The notes: generated from the sequence alone by a model not told the origin. A stretch of DNA of 36,095 bases from Scatosoma sp045632265 (GCA_045632265.1 JAZQWG010000021.1:1-36095), one strand, 5' to 3'; positions 7,489 through 16,228 are shown, counted from the first letter of the stretch. Made by a program: numbers and translations.

Positions 7489-8682
7489 ATGCAAAGAAAG
7501 AAGGAATGTGTTGCAATGCTTTTGGCTGGCGGACAAGGTAGCAGACTTTACGCTCTTACCACGAATATTGCAAAACCCGCAGTTGCGTTTGGCGCAAAAT
7601 ATCGTATTATCGATTTCCCGCTTTCCAACTGTATTAACTCTGGTATTGATACCGTAGGCGTTTTGACGCAGTATCAACCTCTTATACTCAACGAGTATAT
7701 TGGCAACGGCCAACCGTGGGATTTGGACAGAACGTACGGTGGCGTACATATCTTGTCGCCTTATCAAGCAAAGACAAGTTCTTCGTGGTATGCGGGTACG
7801 GCAAACGCTATTTATCAAAACTTGCATTTCATGAAAATGTACAACCCCGAATACGTTTTGATTCTTTCGGGTGACCACATTTACAAAATGGACTATGCTG
7901 CAATGCTTGAAGAACATAAGGCAACCAACGCCGATTGTACCATTGCTGCAATCGAAGTTCCTTTGAGCGAAGCGTCTCGTTTTGGTATTCTCAACACCAA
8001 CCCCGACGGCTCGATTTATCAATTTGAAGAAAAACCGAAAATTCCGAAGAGCACGCTTGCTTCCATGGGTATTTATATCTTCAAGGCGGATAAACTTTTC
8101 AAATATTTGGAAGCTGACGATGCAAATCCTAACTCTTCTAAAGACTTTGGTAAAGACGTATTGCCCGCAATGCTTAACGCAGGGGAAAAGATGCAATCTT
8201 ACCGTTTCCAAGGCTACTGGAAGGACGTTGGTACGGTTGCTTCCTTGTGGCAAGCGAACATGGACTTGCTTGGCACCGATCCCGAATTCGACGTTGCGGA
8301 TAAATCGTGGAAAATTCACTCGAGAAATCCTTTGGCGCCCCCCGAACATATCGGCGCGCACGGCGTTGTAAAGAACTCGATGATTGCACTTGGCTGTGAA
8401 ATTGACGGTGTAGTTGAAAACTCGGTACTTGGAAGCAACGTTGTAGTAGAAAAGGGCGCAGTTGTAAAAGACGCTATTTTGCTTGCAAACAGCGTTGTAA
8501 AAGCGGGCGCAACCGTTTCTTATTCGATTATCGATGAAGAAGTTACCGTGGGCAAAAACGCAAAAATCGGCGTTGAAAAGAACCCCACAGCGGAAATCGT
8601 GGTTTTGGGCAGAGGCTTAACCGTTGCTGACGGCGTAGTCGTAAGCGAAGGTCAAAAACACGAAAAAGACATTTTGGCGTAA
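7489..8682 (+). CDS. glgC: Glucose-1-phosphate adenylyltransferase, catalytic subunit
   Basis: GlgC makes ADP-glucose and PPi from glucose-1-phosphate and ATP, the committed step of glycogen synthesis. The 397-residue protein has the nucleotidyltransferase signature LLAGGQGSRLYALT (about 11-24), the KPAVAFGAKYRIIDFPLSN block, WYAGTANAIYQN and LSGDHIYKMDY. The C-terminal ~110 residues form a left-handed beta-helix with hexapeptide-like repeats. It follows glgB after 22 bp with a good Shine-Dalgarno sequence (AGGGAGG). The paired glgD indicates a GlgC/GlgD heteromer as described in Geobacillus. Confidence 0.97.
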   Translation: MQRKKECVAMLLAGGQGSRLYALTTNIAKPAVAFGAKYRIIDFPLSNCINSGIDTVGVLTQYQPLILNEYIGNGQPWDLDRTYGGVHILSPYQAKTSSSWYAGTANAIYQNLHFMKMYNPEYVLILSGDHIYKMDYAAMLEEHKATNADCTIAAIEVPLSEASRFGILNTNPDGSIYQFEEKPKIPKSTLASMGIYIFKADKLFKYLEADDANPNSSKDFGKDVLPAMLNAGEKMQSYRFQGYWKDVGTVASLWQANMDLLGTDPEFDVADKSWKIHSRNPLAPPEHIGAHGVVKNSMIALGCEIDGVVENSVLGSNVVVEKGAVVKDAILLANSVVKAGATVSYSIIDEEVTVGKNAKIGVEKNPTAEIVVLGRGLTVADGVVVSEGQKHEKDILA

Positions 8683-8696
8683 GGAGGAGAAAAATC

Positions 8697-9812
8697 ATGG
8701 CTATTTCGGCAATCGGCGTTATTTTTTCTAACATGCACGAAGAAAACGTGCCTGAACTCGTTCGTAGAAGAACGATGGCATCTATTCCCTACGGCGGAAG
8801 ATATCGTATTATCGACTTTGCTCTTTCCAACATGGTAAACTCTGGTATTACCACGGTAGGGCTTATGACGAGCAACAACTATCGTTCGCTTATCGACCAT
8901 ATCGGTAGCGGCAAAGATTGGGACTTGGCGAGAAAAGACGGTGGTCTTATTCTCTTGCCTCCTTTCTCGGAAAAACACGATAAAATGTACACGACGAGAT
9001 TGGAAGCATTGCACAGTTTGCAAGGTTTCTTAAATCACCGCAACGAAAATTACGTAGTACTTATGGATTGCGACGGCATTGCAAAATTCGACGTTGCGGA
9101 CATTATCGACTACCACGAAAGCAAAAATGCGGATATTACGCTCGTTACGCACAAGCGTGAAATCGCAAGAAAATCCGACTTTATGAAAGTAAGCGCGGAC
9201 AATGACGGTCGTGTAAAAGATATTCAACTTTCTCCCCACGTGACGAAGGGTGAAAAAGTAAACGCATTTATCAACGTAATGGTTGTAAACCGTCAATTCT
9301 TGCTTAACCTTGTAGAAGATTCCGTAACGCACAGCTTTACGAGCTTTGAAGGTGATATTCTTGCAAAACAATTGAACAGCTTGAAGATTTACGCATACGA
9401 ACATAAAACCTATTACGCAGGCATCGATTCCATGTCCGCTTACTATAAGCACAACATGGAACTTTTGGACAAAACCGTTCGTGACGAATTGTTCGGCGAT
9501 AGAGATATTTACACGAAAGTACGCGATAGTGCACCTTCCAAATACGGCGAATATGCAGTCGTTAAAAACTCTTTGATTTCCGATGGTTGTGAAATTGAAG
9601 GGGTAGTAGAAAACTCTATTCTTTTCCGTGGCGTAAAAGTTGCAAAGGGCGCAGTTGTCCGCAACTCTATCGTAATGCAAGACAACATTATCGGTCAAAA
9701 CACCACGCTTGATTGCGTTATCACCGATAAGAACGTTGTTGTAAGCGATAAGAAAACGCTTGGCGGCTGCGATACGCTTCCGTACTACATTCCCAAGGGA
9801 ACGAGATTATAA
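8697..9812 (+). CDS. glgD: GlgD, non-catalytic ADP-glucose pyrophosphorylase subunit
   Basis: This 371-residue protein is a GlgC paralogue (compare GGRYRIIDFALSNMVNSGITTVG with the same region of GlgC) but lacks the GGxGxRL nucleotide-binding loop near its N-terminus. The GDH motif that in GlgC contacts substrate reads DCDG. It is therefore expected to be catalytically dead and to act as a regulatory or stabilising partner of GlgC. The C-terminal part keeps the left-handed beta-helix used for subunit contacts. It starts 14 bp after glgC, behind AAGGAGGAG. Confidence 0.95.
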   Translation: MAISAIGVIFSNMHEENVPELVRRRTMASIPYGGRYRIIDFALSNMVNSGITTVGLMTSNNYRSLIDHIGSGKDWDLARKDGGLILLPPFSEKHDKMYTTRLEALHSLQGFLNHRNENYVVLMDCDGIAKFDVADIIDYHESKNADITLVTHKREIARKSDFMKVSADNDGRVKDIQLSPHVTKGEKVNAFINVMVVNRQFLLNLVEDSVTHSFTSFEGDILAKQLNSLKIYAYEHKTYYAGIDSMSAYYKHNMELLDKTVRDELFGDRDIYTKVRDSAPSKYGEYAVVKNSLISDGCEIEGVVENSILFRGVKVAKGAVVRNSIVMQDNIIGQNTTLDCVITDKNVVVSDKKTLGGCDTLPYYIPKGTRL

Positions 9813-9834
9813 TTTAATAAAAACGAGCAACGCC

Positions 9835-9855
9835 GTATCCGTTTTATACGGATAC
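9835..9855 (+). other. Intercistronic hairpin between glgD and glgA
   Basis: GTATCCGT (9835-9842) and ACGGATAC (9848-9855) form a perfect 8-bp stem with loop TTTAT; flanking CAACGCC and GACGCTG can extend it imperfectly. No T-run follows, so it is more likely an mRNA processing or stability element than a terminator. Confidence 0.55.
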
Positions 9856-9891
9856 GACGCTGTTATGATAGAAAGCATAAGGAGTTTTGTT

Positions 9892-11412
9892 ATGGCTGAA
9901 AAAACCGCTAAAAAGACTGTTAAAGTGTTAGAACAAAAGGAAGTGGAAACTCCCGTTAAAAAGACGAAGAAATGCGAGCCCAAAGTTGCTAAAAAGCACA
10001 AGGTATTATTTATTGCTTCCGAAGCAAGACCTTTTATTGCAACGGGTGGGCTTGCCGACGTAATCGGCTCGTTGCCGCAAGCGCTTGCAAAAGATGCTAA
10101 ATATGACATCCGCGTGGTATTGCCTTTGTATTCGGATATCAAACCCGATCAACGCAGAAAACTTTCCTATATGGGCAATATTTACGTGCCGCTTGGTTGG
10201 AGAAATCAATATTGCGGTGTATTTACTTGCGAAGAAAACGGCGTGACCTATTATTTCATTGATAACGAATATTATTTCAAACGTCCTGGCTGCTATGGCT
10301 ATTTCGATGACGGCGAACGCTTTGCGTTCTTCTCGCGTAGCGCGCTTGAAATTATGCCGTTTATCAATTTCTTCCCCGATATTATCCATTGCCACGATTG
10401 GCAAGCGGCGCTTTCGGCTATCTATCTTAAAACGCTTTACGCAGACAAGAAAGAATACAACAAAATTCGTTCGCTTTTCACTATTCACAATATCGAGTAT
10501 CAAGGCAAATATTCCTTGGATATTCTCGGCGATTTGTTTGGTCTTGGCGAAGACATTCGTTCGCTTGTCGAATATGAAGGCTGTATCAATTTGATGAAGG
10601 GGGCAATCGAGTGCAGCGAACGCTTCTCGACGGTTAGCCCTACGTATGCAAATGAAATTAAGACGGCGCAATATGCACACGGCTTGCAAGACATTATTTG
10701 CAAAAACGCATTCAAGCTTACGGGTATTTTGAACGGTATCGACGTAAATTCGTACAACTGCGAAACGGACAAAGCGTTGTTTGCAAACTTCACGCCCGAC
10801 AATTTGGAAAATAAGCAAATTTGTAAGACGGAATTGCAAAAAATGCTCGGTTTGCCTGTAAAAGACGTGCCTATTATCGCCATGATTTCTCGCTTGGTTT
10901 CCCATAAAGGCTTGGATCTTGTAAAAGCGGCAATGGAAGATATTTTGCATGAAGAAGTTCAATTTGTATTGCTCGGCACGGGTGATTTTGCGTATGAAGA
11001 ATTCTTCAAAGATATCGGACATCGCTACGTTGGCAAAGTGTCGGCGAATATTGCTTTCAACAACGATTTGTCGAGAAAGATTTATTCGGGCGCGGACATT
11101 TTCTTAATGCCTTCTATCAGCGAACCTTGCGGACTTTCGCAAATGATTGCTTCTCGTTATGCAACGATTCCCGTAGTTAGAGAAACGGGTGGACTTTACG
11201 ACAGCATTAAGCCTTACGGCGCAGGCGGCAACGGTTTCACGTTTGCTTCTTGCAACGCATACGATATGCTTTACGTTATCCATGAAGCAATCGAAACGTA
11301 TAAAAATAAGGAAGCTTGGACAAAGTTAATGAAGAAGGCGGCAACCACCGATTTCTCGTGGCAACGTTCCGCTGAAGATTATAAGGCGTTGTATCAATCT
11401 ACTTTATATTAA
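9892..11412 (+). CDS. glgA: Glycogen synthase (ADP-glucose), GT5
   Basis: GlgA elongates alpha-1,4-glucan from ADP-glucose. I set the start at the ATG at 9892, behind AGGAG (9880-9884); the frame is open further upstream, but those starts overlap glgD or lack a ribosome site. The 506-residue product has a Lys-rich tail (about 1-36) before the GT-B fold, an addition to the usual ~480 residues. The first substrate loop reads ARPFIATGGLADVIGSLP (about 45-62): the Lys of the canonical KTGGL motif, which binds ADP-glucose in E. coli, is Ala here. The C-terminal donor site SEPCGLSQMIASRYATIPVVRETGGL keeps both Glu of the E-x7-E type motif. Confidence 0.95.
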   Translation: MAEKTAKKTVKVLEQKEVETPVKKTKKCEPKVAKKHKVLFIASEARPFIATGGLADVIGSLPQALAKDAKYDIRVVLPLYSDIKPDQRRKLSYMGNIYVPLGWRNQYCGVFTCEENGVTYYFIDNEYYFKRPGCYGYFDDGERFAFFSRSALEIMPFINFFPDIIHCHDWQAALSAIYLKTLYADKKEYNKIRSLFTIHNIEYQGKYSLDILGDLFGLGEDIRSLVEYEGCINLMKGAIECSERFSTVSPTYANEIKTAQYAHGLQDIICKNAFKLTGILNGIDVNSYNCETDKALFANFTPDNLENKQICKTELQKMLGLPVKDVPIIAMISRLVSHKGLDLVKAAMEDILHEEVQFVLLGTGDFAYEEFFKDIGHRYVGKVSANIAFNNDLSRKIYSGADIFLMPSISEPCGLSQMIASRYATIPVVRETGGLYDSIKPYGAGGNGFTFASCNAYDMLYVIHEAIETYKNKEAWTKLMKKAATTDFSWQRSAEDYKALYQSTLY

Positions 11413-11417
11413 AATAA

Positions 11418-11436
11418 TGCAACGCACGCAGCGTTG
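11418..11436 (+). other. Short hairpin between glgA and glgP
   Basis: CAACGC and GCGTTG pair around the loop ACGCA, just after the glgA stop. Without a T-run it is probably not a terminator. It shares the CAACGC arm with the hairpin between glgD and glgA. Confidence 0.4.
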
Positions 11437-11476
11437 TTATATAACACAAAAGGAAAATTTTATTAGGAGATAGAAT

Positions 11477-13906
11477 ATGGAAAAAGAACAATTTACCCAA
11501 CAACAAGCAAAAGAGTTGATTCAAGGTAAACTCTCTCGCTATTTCGGGGTTGCGCCGTCGGAAGCTCGTAAGGACCAGCTTTATAAAGCTGTTGTTATGA
11601 GTGTTCGTGATATTATGCTTGAAAAAAGACATAAATTCCACACGACGACGAAAGCTGCGAAGGGCAAGAGAGTGTATTACATGTGCATGGAATTCCTTAT
11701 GGGACGTTCCTTAAAAAACAGCTTGTATAACCTTGGCGTTTCCGACGTTTTTGCTGAAGCTTTGAAAGAATACGATACTTCTTTGGAAGATTTGTATGAA
11801 TTAGAACCGGATGCAGGGCTTGGCAACGGCGGTCTTGGCCGTCTTGCTGCTTGCTTCATGGATGCACTTGCTACGGGCGATTATCCAGCAATGGGCTATT
11901 CGATTCGCTACGATTACGGTCTTTTCAAACAAAAGATTGTAGACGGCTGGCAAACGGAACTTCCCGACGTATGGCTTCCCGGTGGCGAAGTTTGGCTTAC
12001 GCAAAGAAGCGATAAGACGTTCACCGTAAAATTCGACGGTTATATCGAAGAAAAGTGGACGGAAAACGGCATGGAAGCGATTTATCGCGATGCAAAAGAA
12101 GTACAAGCCGTTGCTTACGATATGATGGTTTCAGGTTATGACAGCAAAGCTGTTTCCGTTCTCCGTCTTTGGAAAGCGCGCAGCGTACAAAACTTCGACA
12201 TGAAGCTTTTCTCGCAAGGCGATTATAACACGGTTATGAAGGAAGACAATGAAGCGGAACTCATTTCCAAAGTATTGTATCCCGCCGATAACCACGTAGA
12301 AGGTAAGTCGCTTCGTTTGAAGCAACAATATTTCCTTGTTTCGGCATCTTTGCAAAATATCCTTGCCGACCACAAGAGAAGATACGGCTCGCTTAAATTG
12401 TTGCCGAAAATGGCTGCAATTCACCTTAACGACACGCACCCTGCATTGACCGTACCCGAACTTATGAGATTGCTCATCGACGAAAACGGCATGAATTGGG
12501 ACGAAGCGTGGGATATCACGACGAAAGTTTGTGCATACACCAACCACACCGTTCTTGCTGAAGCGTTGGAAACGTGGCCTGAAGATCTTATCGCAAGACG
12601 TTTGCCTCGTATCTATATGATTTTGAAAGAAATCAACCGTCGTTTCTGCGAAGATTTGTGGAAGAAATTCCCCGGCGATTGGGATAAGATTTCCCGTATG
12701 TCCGTTATTTCTTATAATACCGTTAAGATGGCAAACCTTTCCGTACTTGGCTCGCACCACGTAAACGGCGTATCTGGTTTGCACAGCGATATTATTAAAG
12801 AAAGCATTTTCAAGGATTTCTACGATTATACGCCCGAAAAGTTCACCAACGTGACGAACGGTATTGCGCATAGACGTTGGCTTAATCAATCCAACCCCGA
12901 ACTTTGCTCGCTTTTGAACGATTGTATCGGCGAAGGCTATGCGAAAGATGCGGCGAAATTGGCGGAATTCAAGAAGTTTGAAAATGATGACAGCGTATTG
13001 AAACGTTTGGACGAAATTAAGGCGATTAAGAAGCAACAATTTGCTGATTTTGCTTATAAAAAGCAAGGCGTTATTATCAATCCTAACTCGATTTTCGACG
13101 TTCAAGCAAAGCGTTTGCACGAATACAAACGTCAACTTTTGAACGTGCTTCACATCATCAACGATTATCTCATCTTGAAAGAAAATCCCGATGCGCCCAT
13201 GCAACCCAAGACGTATATCTTTGCAGCAAAAGCAGCTGCGGGCTATTATATGGCAAAGAAAATCATTAAGTTGATTTGCTATATTTCCGCTGAAATCCGT
13301 AAAAATCCCAAGATTTCCGAAAAATTGAACGTTATTTATCTTGAAGATTATAACGTAACGATGTCGGAAAAATTGATGCCTGCCTCGGAAATTTCCGAAC
13401 AAATCTCGCTTGCTGGTAAAGAAGCAAGTGGTACGGGCAACATGAAGTTCATGATCAACGGCGCATTGACGATTGGTACGCTTGACGGCGCAAACGTTGA
13501 AATGGCTGAAAAAGTGGGCAATGAAAACATCTATATCTTCGGGTTGAAGGCTGACGAAGTTTCCGAAGTTTGGAGAAACGGCTATTCTGCAAGCGTATAT
13601 TACAATAACGAACCGATGCTTCGTCGTGTCGTAGAAGCGCTTATCGTAGGATTCAACGGCGAATCGTTTGGTGATATCGCAAGCTACTTGCTTACTGGTT
13701 CGCCCATTGCCGACCCGTATATGTGTATGGCGGATTATCATTCTTACGTGCATACGCAAGAAGAAATGTCCAAATTGTATGCTTCCGACAAGCGTTTGTG
13801 GAACCAAAAAGCGCTTCGCAACATCGCGGCTGCTGGTTTCTTCGCCGCGGATAGAAGTATCAAGGAATACGCTGAAAACATTTGGGATTTGAAAGCTTTG
13901 CACTAA
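11477..13906 (+). CDS. glgP: Glycogen/starch/alpha-glucan phosphorylase
   Basis: GlgP cleaves the non-reducing ends of glycogen with phosphate and releases glucose-1-phosphate. The 809-residue length is typical for GT35. The N-terminal glycogen-phosphorylase signature (EPDAGLGNGGLGRLAACFMD), the middle HLNDTHPAL region and the PLP site EASGTGNMKFMINGALTIG are all present; the Schiff-base Lys is at about 657. AGGAGAT precedes the ATG. It closes the glgBCDAP operon and is followed by a strong hairpin. Codon choice is strongly biased (many AAC, TTC, GAA), as in glgC and glgA, suggesting high expression. Confidence 0.97.
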   Translation: MEKEQFTQQQAKELIQGKLSRYFGVAPSEARKDQLYKAVVMSVRDIMLEKRHKFHTTTKAAKGKRVYYMCMEFLMGRSLKNSLYNLGVSDVFAEALKEYDTSLEDLYELEPDAGLGNGGLGRLAACFMDALATGDYPAMGYSIRYDYGLFKQKIVDGWQTELPDVWLPGGEVWLTQRSDKTFTVKFDGYIEEKWTENGMEAIYRDAKEVQAVAYDMMVSGYDSKAVSVLRLWKARSVQNFDMKLFSQGDYNTVMKEDNEAELISKVLYPADNHVEGKSLRLKQQYFLVSASLQNILADHKRRYGSLKLLPKMAAIHLNDTHPALTVPELMRLLIDENGMNWDEAWDITTKVCAYTNHTVLAEALETWPEDLIARRLPRIYMILKEINRRFCEDLWKKFPGDWDKISRMSVISYNTVKMANLSVLGSHHVNGVSGLHSDIIKESIFKDFYDYTPEKFTNVTNGIAHRRWLNQSNPELCSLLNDCIGEGYAKDAAKLAEFKKFENDDSVLKRLDEIKAIKKQQFADFAYKKQGVIINPNSIFDVQAKRLHEYKRQLLNVLHIINDYLILKENPDAPMQPKTYIFAAKAAAGYYMAKKIIKLICYISAEIRKNPKISEKLNVIYLEDYNVTMSEKLMPASEISEQISLAGKEASGTGNMKFMINGALTIGTLDGANVEMAEKVGNENIYIFGLKADEVSEVWRNGYSASVYYNNEPMLRRVVEALIVGFNGESFGDIASYLLTGSPIADPYMCMADYHSYVHTQEEMSKLYASDKRLWNQKALRNIAAAGFFAADRSIKEYAENIWDLKALH

Positions 13907-13942
13907 TTAGAAATTCAAGATAAACCATTTGTATAAACTTGG

Positions 13943-13977
13943 GCAAAAAGCCGTAAACTAAATTTACGGCTTTTTGC
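13943..13977. terminator. Bidirectional terminator after glgP
   Basis: A perfect 15-bp stem (13943-13957 with 13963-13977) encloses CTAAA. A5 and T5 tracts lie within the arms, and CTTG rather than a T-run follows. It separates glgP from the GH13 gene, whose start is only 21 bp further, so some read-through into that gene is likely. Confidence 0.7.
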
Positions 13978-13997
13978 TTGAATAAGGATGATGTACA

Positions 13998-15893
13998 ATG
14001 TCGATGCACGTATATTTTAACCCGTTGGATAGCGCTTGTAAAAGTGTCATAGGCGCGGTAAAGACGGGGGAAGCAATACAATTTAACGTATTTTTATTAA
14101 AAAATGCGCCTACGCGTGGTTGGGTGAACAATATTCCCACCGACGCTCTTTGCACGCCGAGTGAAAAGGATTATCAAAAGCCTCATCTCGACGCGTTTTT
14201 CGTATTTTGCAAGGACGGGGAGTTGCCCGAATCGTATCCGATGCAAAAAACGGCGTTTGGTTGGTCAATTTCTATTGAAGCACCCGCGCCTGGCTTGTAT
14301 TTTTACCATTTTTCCGTGAAAAACAAAGGCTTCATCTCTTGTGGCGAACAAGAAATAGGCTATTTGAGTGAAAGAGCGCAAAGCTTTTTGCTTACAACCT
14401 ATTCAAAAGATTATGAAACGCCCGACTGGTTCAAAGGCGGCGTAATGTATCAAATCTTTCCCGATAGATTTTATAAAAAGGGAACTATGCCAGACATAAA
14501 CGGTCGTATTGCTCGAAAATGGGGCGAAGAACCGTCTTTCCGTCCAAATGAATACGGAAAAGTGTTAAATAACGACTTTTTCGGCGGAAATTTGCAAGGA
14601 ATTGAAGAAAAATTACCGTATTTGGAAGAACTTGGCGTTTCTATTATCTATCTTAATCCGATTTTTGAAGCGGCTTCCAACCATCGCTACGATACGTCCG
14701 ATTATATGAATATCGATCCGATTTTAGGCACGGAAAAAGACTTTCAATCGCTTGTAAATACAGCAAAATCCAAGGGAATTCGCATTATTTTGGACGGCGT
14801 ATTTAATCATACGGGCGATAACAGCGTTTATTTTAATAAATATGGCAATTATCCGTCCGTTGGCGCATATCAATCGAAAGATTCGCCGTATTATTCTTGG
14901 TATTCGTTTACGAATTTCCCGTACGACTACGAAAGTTGGTGGGGAATTGATATTTTGCCCGAAGTAAACGAAAATTCGGAAGATTATCAGCGTTTTATCT
15001 TTGATAAGGGCGGTGTTTTGAAAAAATGGCTTTCTTTTGGAATCGGCGGTTATCGTTTGGACGTTGCTGACGAATTACCCGACTTTTTCTTGCAAAAATT
15101 GAGAAAATCGGTGAAAGAAAGCAATCCAAACGCCATAATTATCGGCGAAGTTTGGGAAGATGCTTCTAACAAAGTGGCGTATTCCAAGCGCCGTGAGTAT
15201 TTGCAAGGACACGAACTTGACAGTGTAATGAATTATCCGCTTAAAGAATCGTTGATTTCTTATATAAAAACGGGCAATGCAAGCGGTTTATTGAACACAA
15301 TCCGTGTTTTAATCAACCATTATCCCAAACAAACGGTTGATTGCCTTATGAATATACTTGGAACGCACGATACGGCGCGTATTTTGACTGTTTTAGGCGG
15401 AATTTACTGCCAAAATAAGGAAGAAATGTCGATGCCGAGCGCATATTTGAGTGAAAAAGACAAGGAAAATGCTATTAAAAAGTTGAAAATGGCAGCCGTT
15501 TTGCAATATACGTTGCCGGGTGTGCCTTGTTTGTATTACGGCGATGAAAATGCGCTTGAAGGACACATTGATCCGTTCTGTCGCCGCTGTTTTGACTGGG
15601 AAAATTTGAACGAAGACTTGCTTAAATTCTATCAAAAATTAGGTAATATTCGCAAAACGTATCGTGAAATTTTCAAAGACGGCGAATTTTGCGAAATTAG
15701 AGTGGAAGACGGCTTGATGATTTATAAGCGCAGCAATGATTTTGGCGACGTATATATTTACGTAAACAATTCTTCAAAACCGTATATATTAGAATTGCCC
15801 GAAAAAATCACCGAACTTTTAACAAATGCAAATTACGAAAAAGAAATGGAAATTAAGCCGTATGCGTACGGAATTTTCGTAAACGCAAAATAA
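13998..15893 (+). CDS. GH13 alpha-glucan hydrolase (neopullulanase/cyclomaltodextrinase type)
   Basis: The 631-residue protein has an N-terminal beta domain (about 1-125), a GH13 barrel and a C-terminal beta domain. Catalytic motifs are GVFNHTG (about 271), GGYRLDVADEL (nucleophile Asp about 354), IIGEVWEDAS (acid Glu about 383) and LGTHDTARI (about 454). The start VMYQIFPDRFYKKG and the insertion before NDFFGGNLQGIEEKLPYLEELGV resemble the GH13_20 group of cyclomaltodextrinases, neopullulanases and maltogenic amylases. No signal peptide is present, so it acts in the cytosol, probably on the branched limit dextrins that GlgP leaves; no glgX-type debranching gene is in the window. AAGGA lies about 9 bases before the ATG. 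Exact specificity cannot be read. Confidence 0.9.
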   Translation: MSMHVYFNPLDSACKSVIGAVKTGEAIQFNVFLLKNAPTRGWVNNIPTDALCTPSEKDYQKPHLDAFFVFCKDGELPESYPMQKTAFGWSISIEAPAPGLYFYHFSVKNKGFISCGEQEIGYLSERAQSFLLTTYSKDYETPDWFKGGVMYQIFPDRFYKKGTMPDINGRIARKWGEEPSFRPNEYGKVLNNDFFGGNLQGIEEKLPYLEELGVSIIYLNPIFEAASNHRYDTSDYMNIDPILGTEKDFQSLVNTAKSKGIRIILDGVFNHTGDNSVYFNKYGNYPSVGAYQSKDSPYYSWYSFTNFPYDYESWWGIDILPEVNENSEDYQRFIFDKGGVLKKWLSFGIGGYRLDVADELPDFFLQKLRKSVKESNPNAIIIGEVWEDASNKVAYSKRREYLQGHELDSVMNYPLKESLISYIKTGNASGLLNTIRVLINHYPKQTVDCLMNILGTHDTARILTVLGGIYCQNKEEMSMPSAYLSEKDKENAIKKLKMAAVLQYTLPGVPCLYYGDENALEGHIDPFCRRCFDWENLNEDLLKFYQKLGNIRKTYREIFKDGEFCEIRVEDGLMIYKRSNDFGDVYIYVNNSSKPYILELPEKITELLTNANYEKEMEIKPYAYGIFVNAK

Positions 15894-15919
15894 TGCAAAG
15901 TTTACAATAATATTAAAAA

Positions 15920-16083
15920 ACAGCCAAAACCACTATATATTGCCTAAAATTAGGCATAAGATTTCGTAAAAGCTGTGTTTTACGAATAGTTAAGGATATT
16001 CCCCACCGCAATAAAATATGTGTGGGCGAAAGCTCACAATGGCTTGATAATCATTAAAAACCCTTGTTTTGCAAGGGTTTTTC
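15920..16083 (+). ncRNA. Candidate structured RNA ending in an intrinsic terminator
   Basis: This gene-free stretch contains, in order: AGCCA (15922-15926); hairpin GCCTA/TAGGC (15942-15955); a perfect 9-bp hairpin TTCGTAAAA/TTTTACGAA with loop GCTGTG (15963-15986); CCCCAC (16001-16006), which could pair with the GTGGG at 16022; a 7-bp stem with a GAAA tetraloop (16021-16038); TGGCT (16040-16044), which closes on AGCCA; and a terminator. Loop GCTGT can also pair with ACAGC (15920-15924), which competes with the closing stem. TACAAT at 15903-15908 could be a -10 box, but no -35 is obvious. I cannot assign it to 6S RNA, tmRNA, RNase P, SRP RNA or a riboswitch class. It could also be a long 3' end of the preceding mRNA. 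Confidence 0.5.
16056..16083 (+). terminator. Intrinsic terminator downstream of the GH13 gene and candidate RNA
   Basis: AAAAACCCTTG (16056-16066) pairs perfectly with CAAGGGTTTTT (16072-16082) around TTTTG. C, TT and a longer T stretch follow. It stops plus-strand transcription before the recombinase gene. Confidence 0.9.
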
Positions 16084-16172
16084 TTATTTTTTTACGCCGT
16101 ATGCCCTATTTTGTCGTATGCGTCAATTTATAATAAGGAAATGAAATAGTGACGATTTGGGAAATTTTTGCA

Positions 16173-16187
16173 ACTTTTCGGAAAATA
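16173..16187. promoter_or_regulatory. CodY-box-like palindrome upstream of the recombinase promoter
   Basis: ACTTTTCGGAAAATA matches the Firmicutes CodY consensus AATTTTCWGAAAATT at 12 of 15 positions. It lies about 12 bp upstream of the -35 box. Whether this organism has CodY is unknown from the window. Confidence 0.25.
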
Positions 16188-16198
16188 CTTATTTTCTA

Positions 16199-16228
16199 TT
16201 GACAATTTCCCTTATTTTGGTTTACAAT
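16199..16228 (+). promoter_or_regulatory. Recombinase promoter placing the start at the ATG
   Basis: TTGACA (16199-16204), an 18-bp spacer and TACAAT (16223-16228) form a near-consensus sigma-A promoter. The expected transcription start is about 16235, which is the A of the ATG, so the mRNA would be leaderless. Confidence 0.65.

Noticed and set aside
9760..9891. Longer glgA frame starting inside glgD
   Set aside because: The extension would translate the glgD 3' end out of frame and the intergenic hairpin. The ATG at 9892 has AGGAG at the right distance.
12131..13903. Long open frame (590 codons) on the minus strand inside glgP
   Set aside because: It is antisense to a complete glycogen phosphorylase, has no ribosome site or promoter, and its sequence has no recognisable domain. 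It arises from the strong codon bias of glgP. The antisense frames at 7390-8361 (glgC) and 10006-11022 (glgA) are rejected for the same reason.
15895..16060. 6S RNA, SRP RNA, tmRNA or c-di-GMP riboswitch as identity of the structured stretch
   Set aside because: None of the diagnostic sequences that I know for these classes (for example GGAAGGA..AGCA of SRP RNA, or the tmRNA tag frame) is present. 6S RNA cannot be fully excluded because it is conserved mainly in structure.
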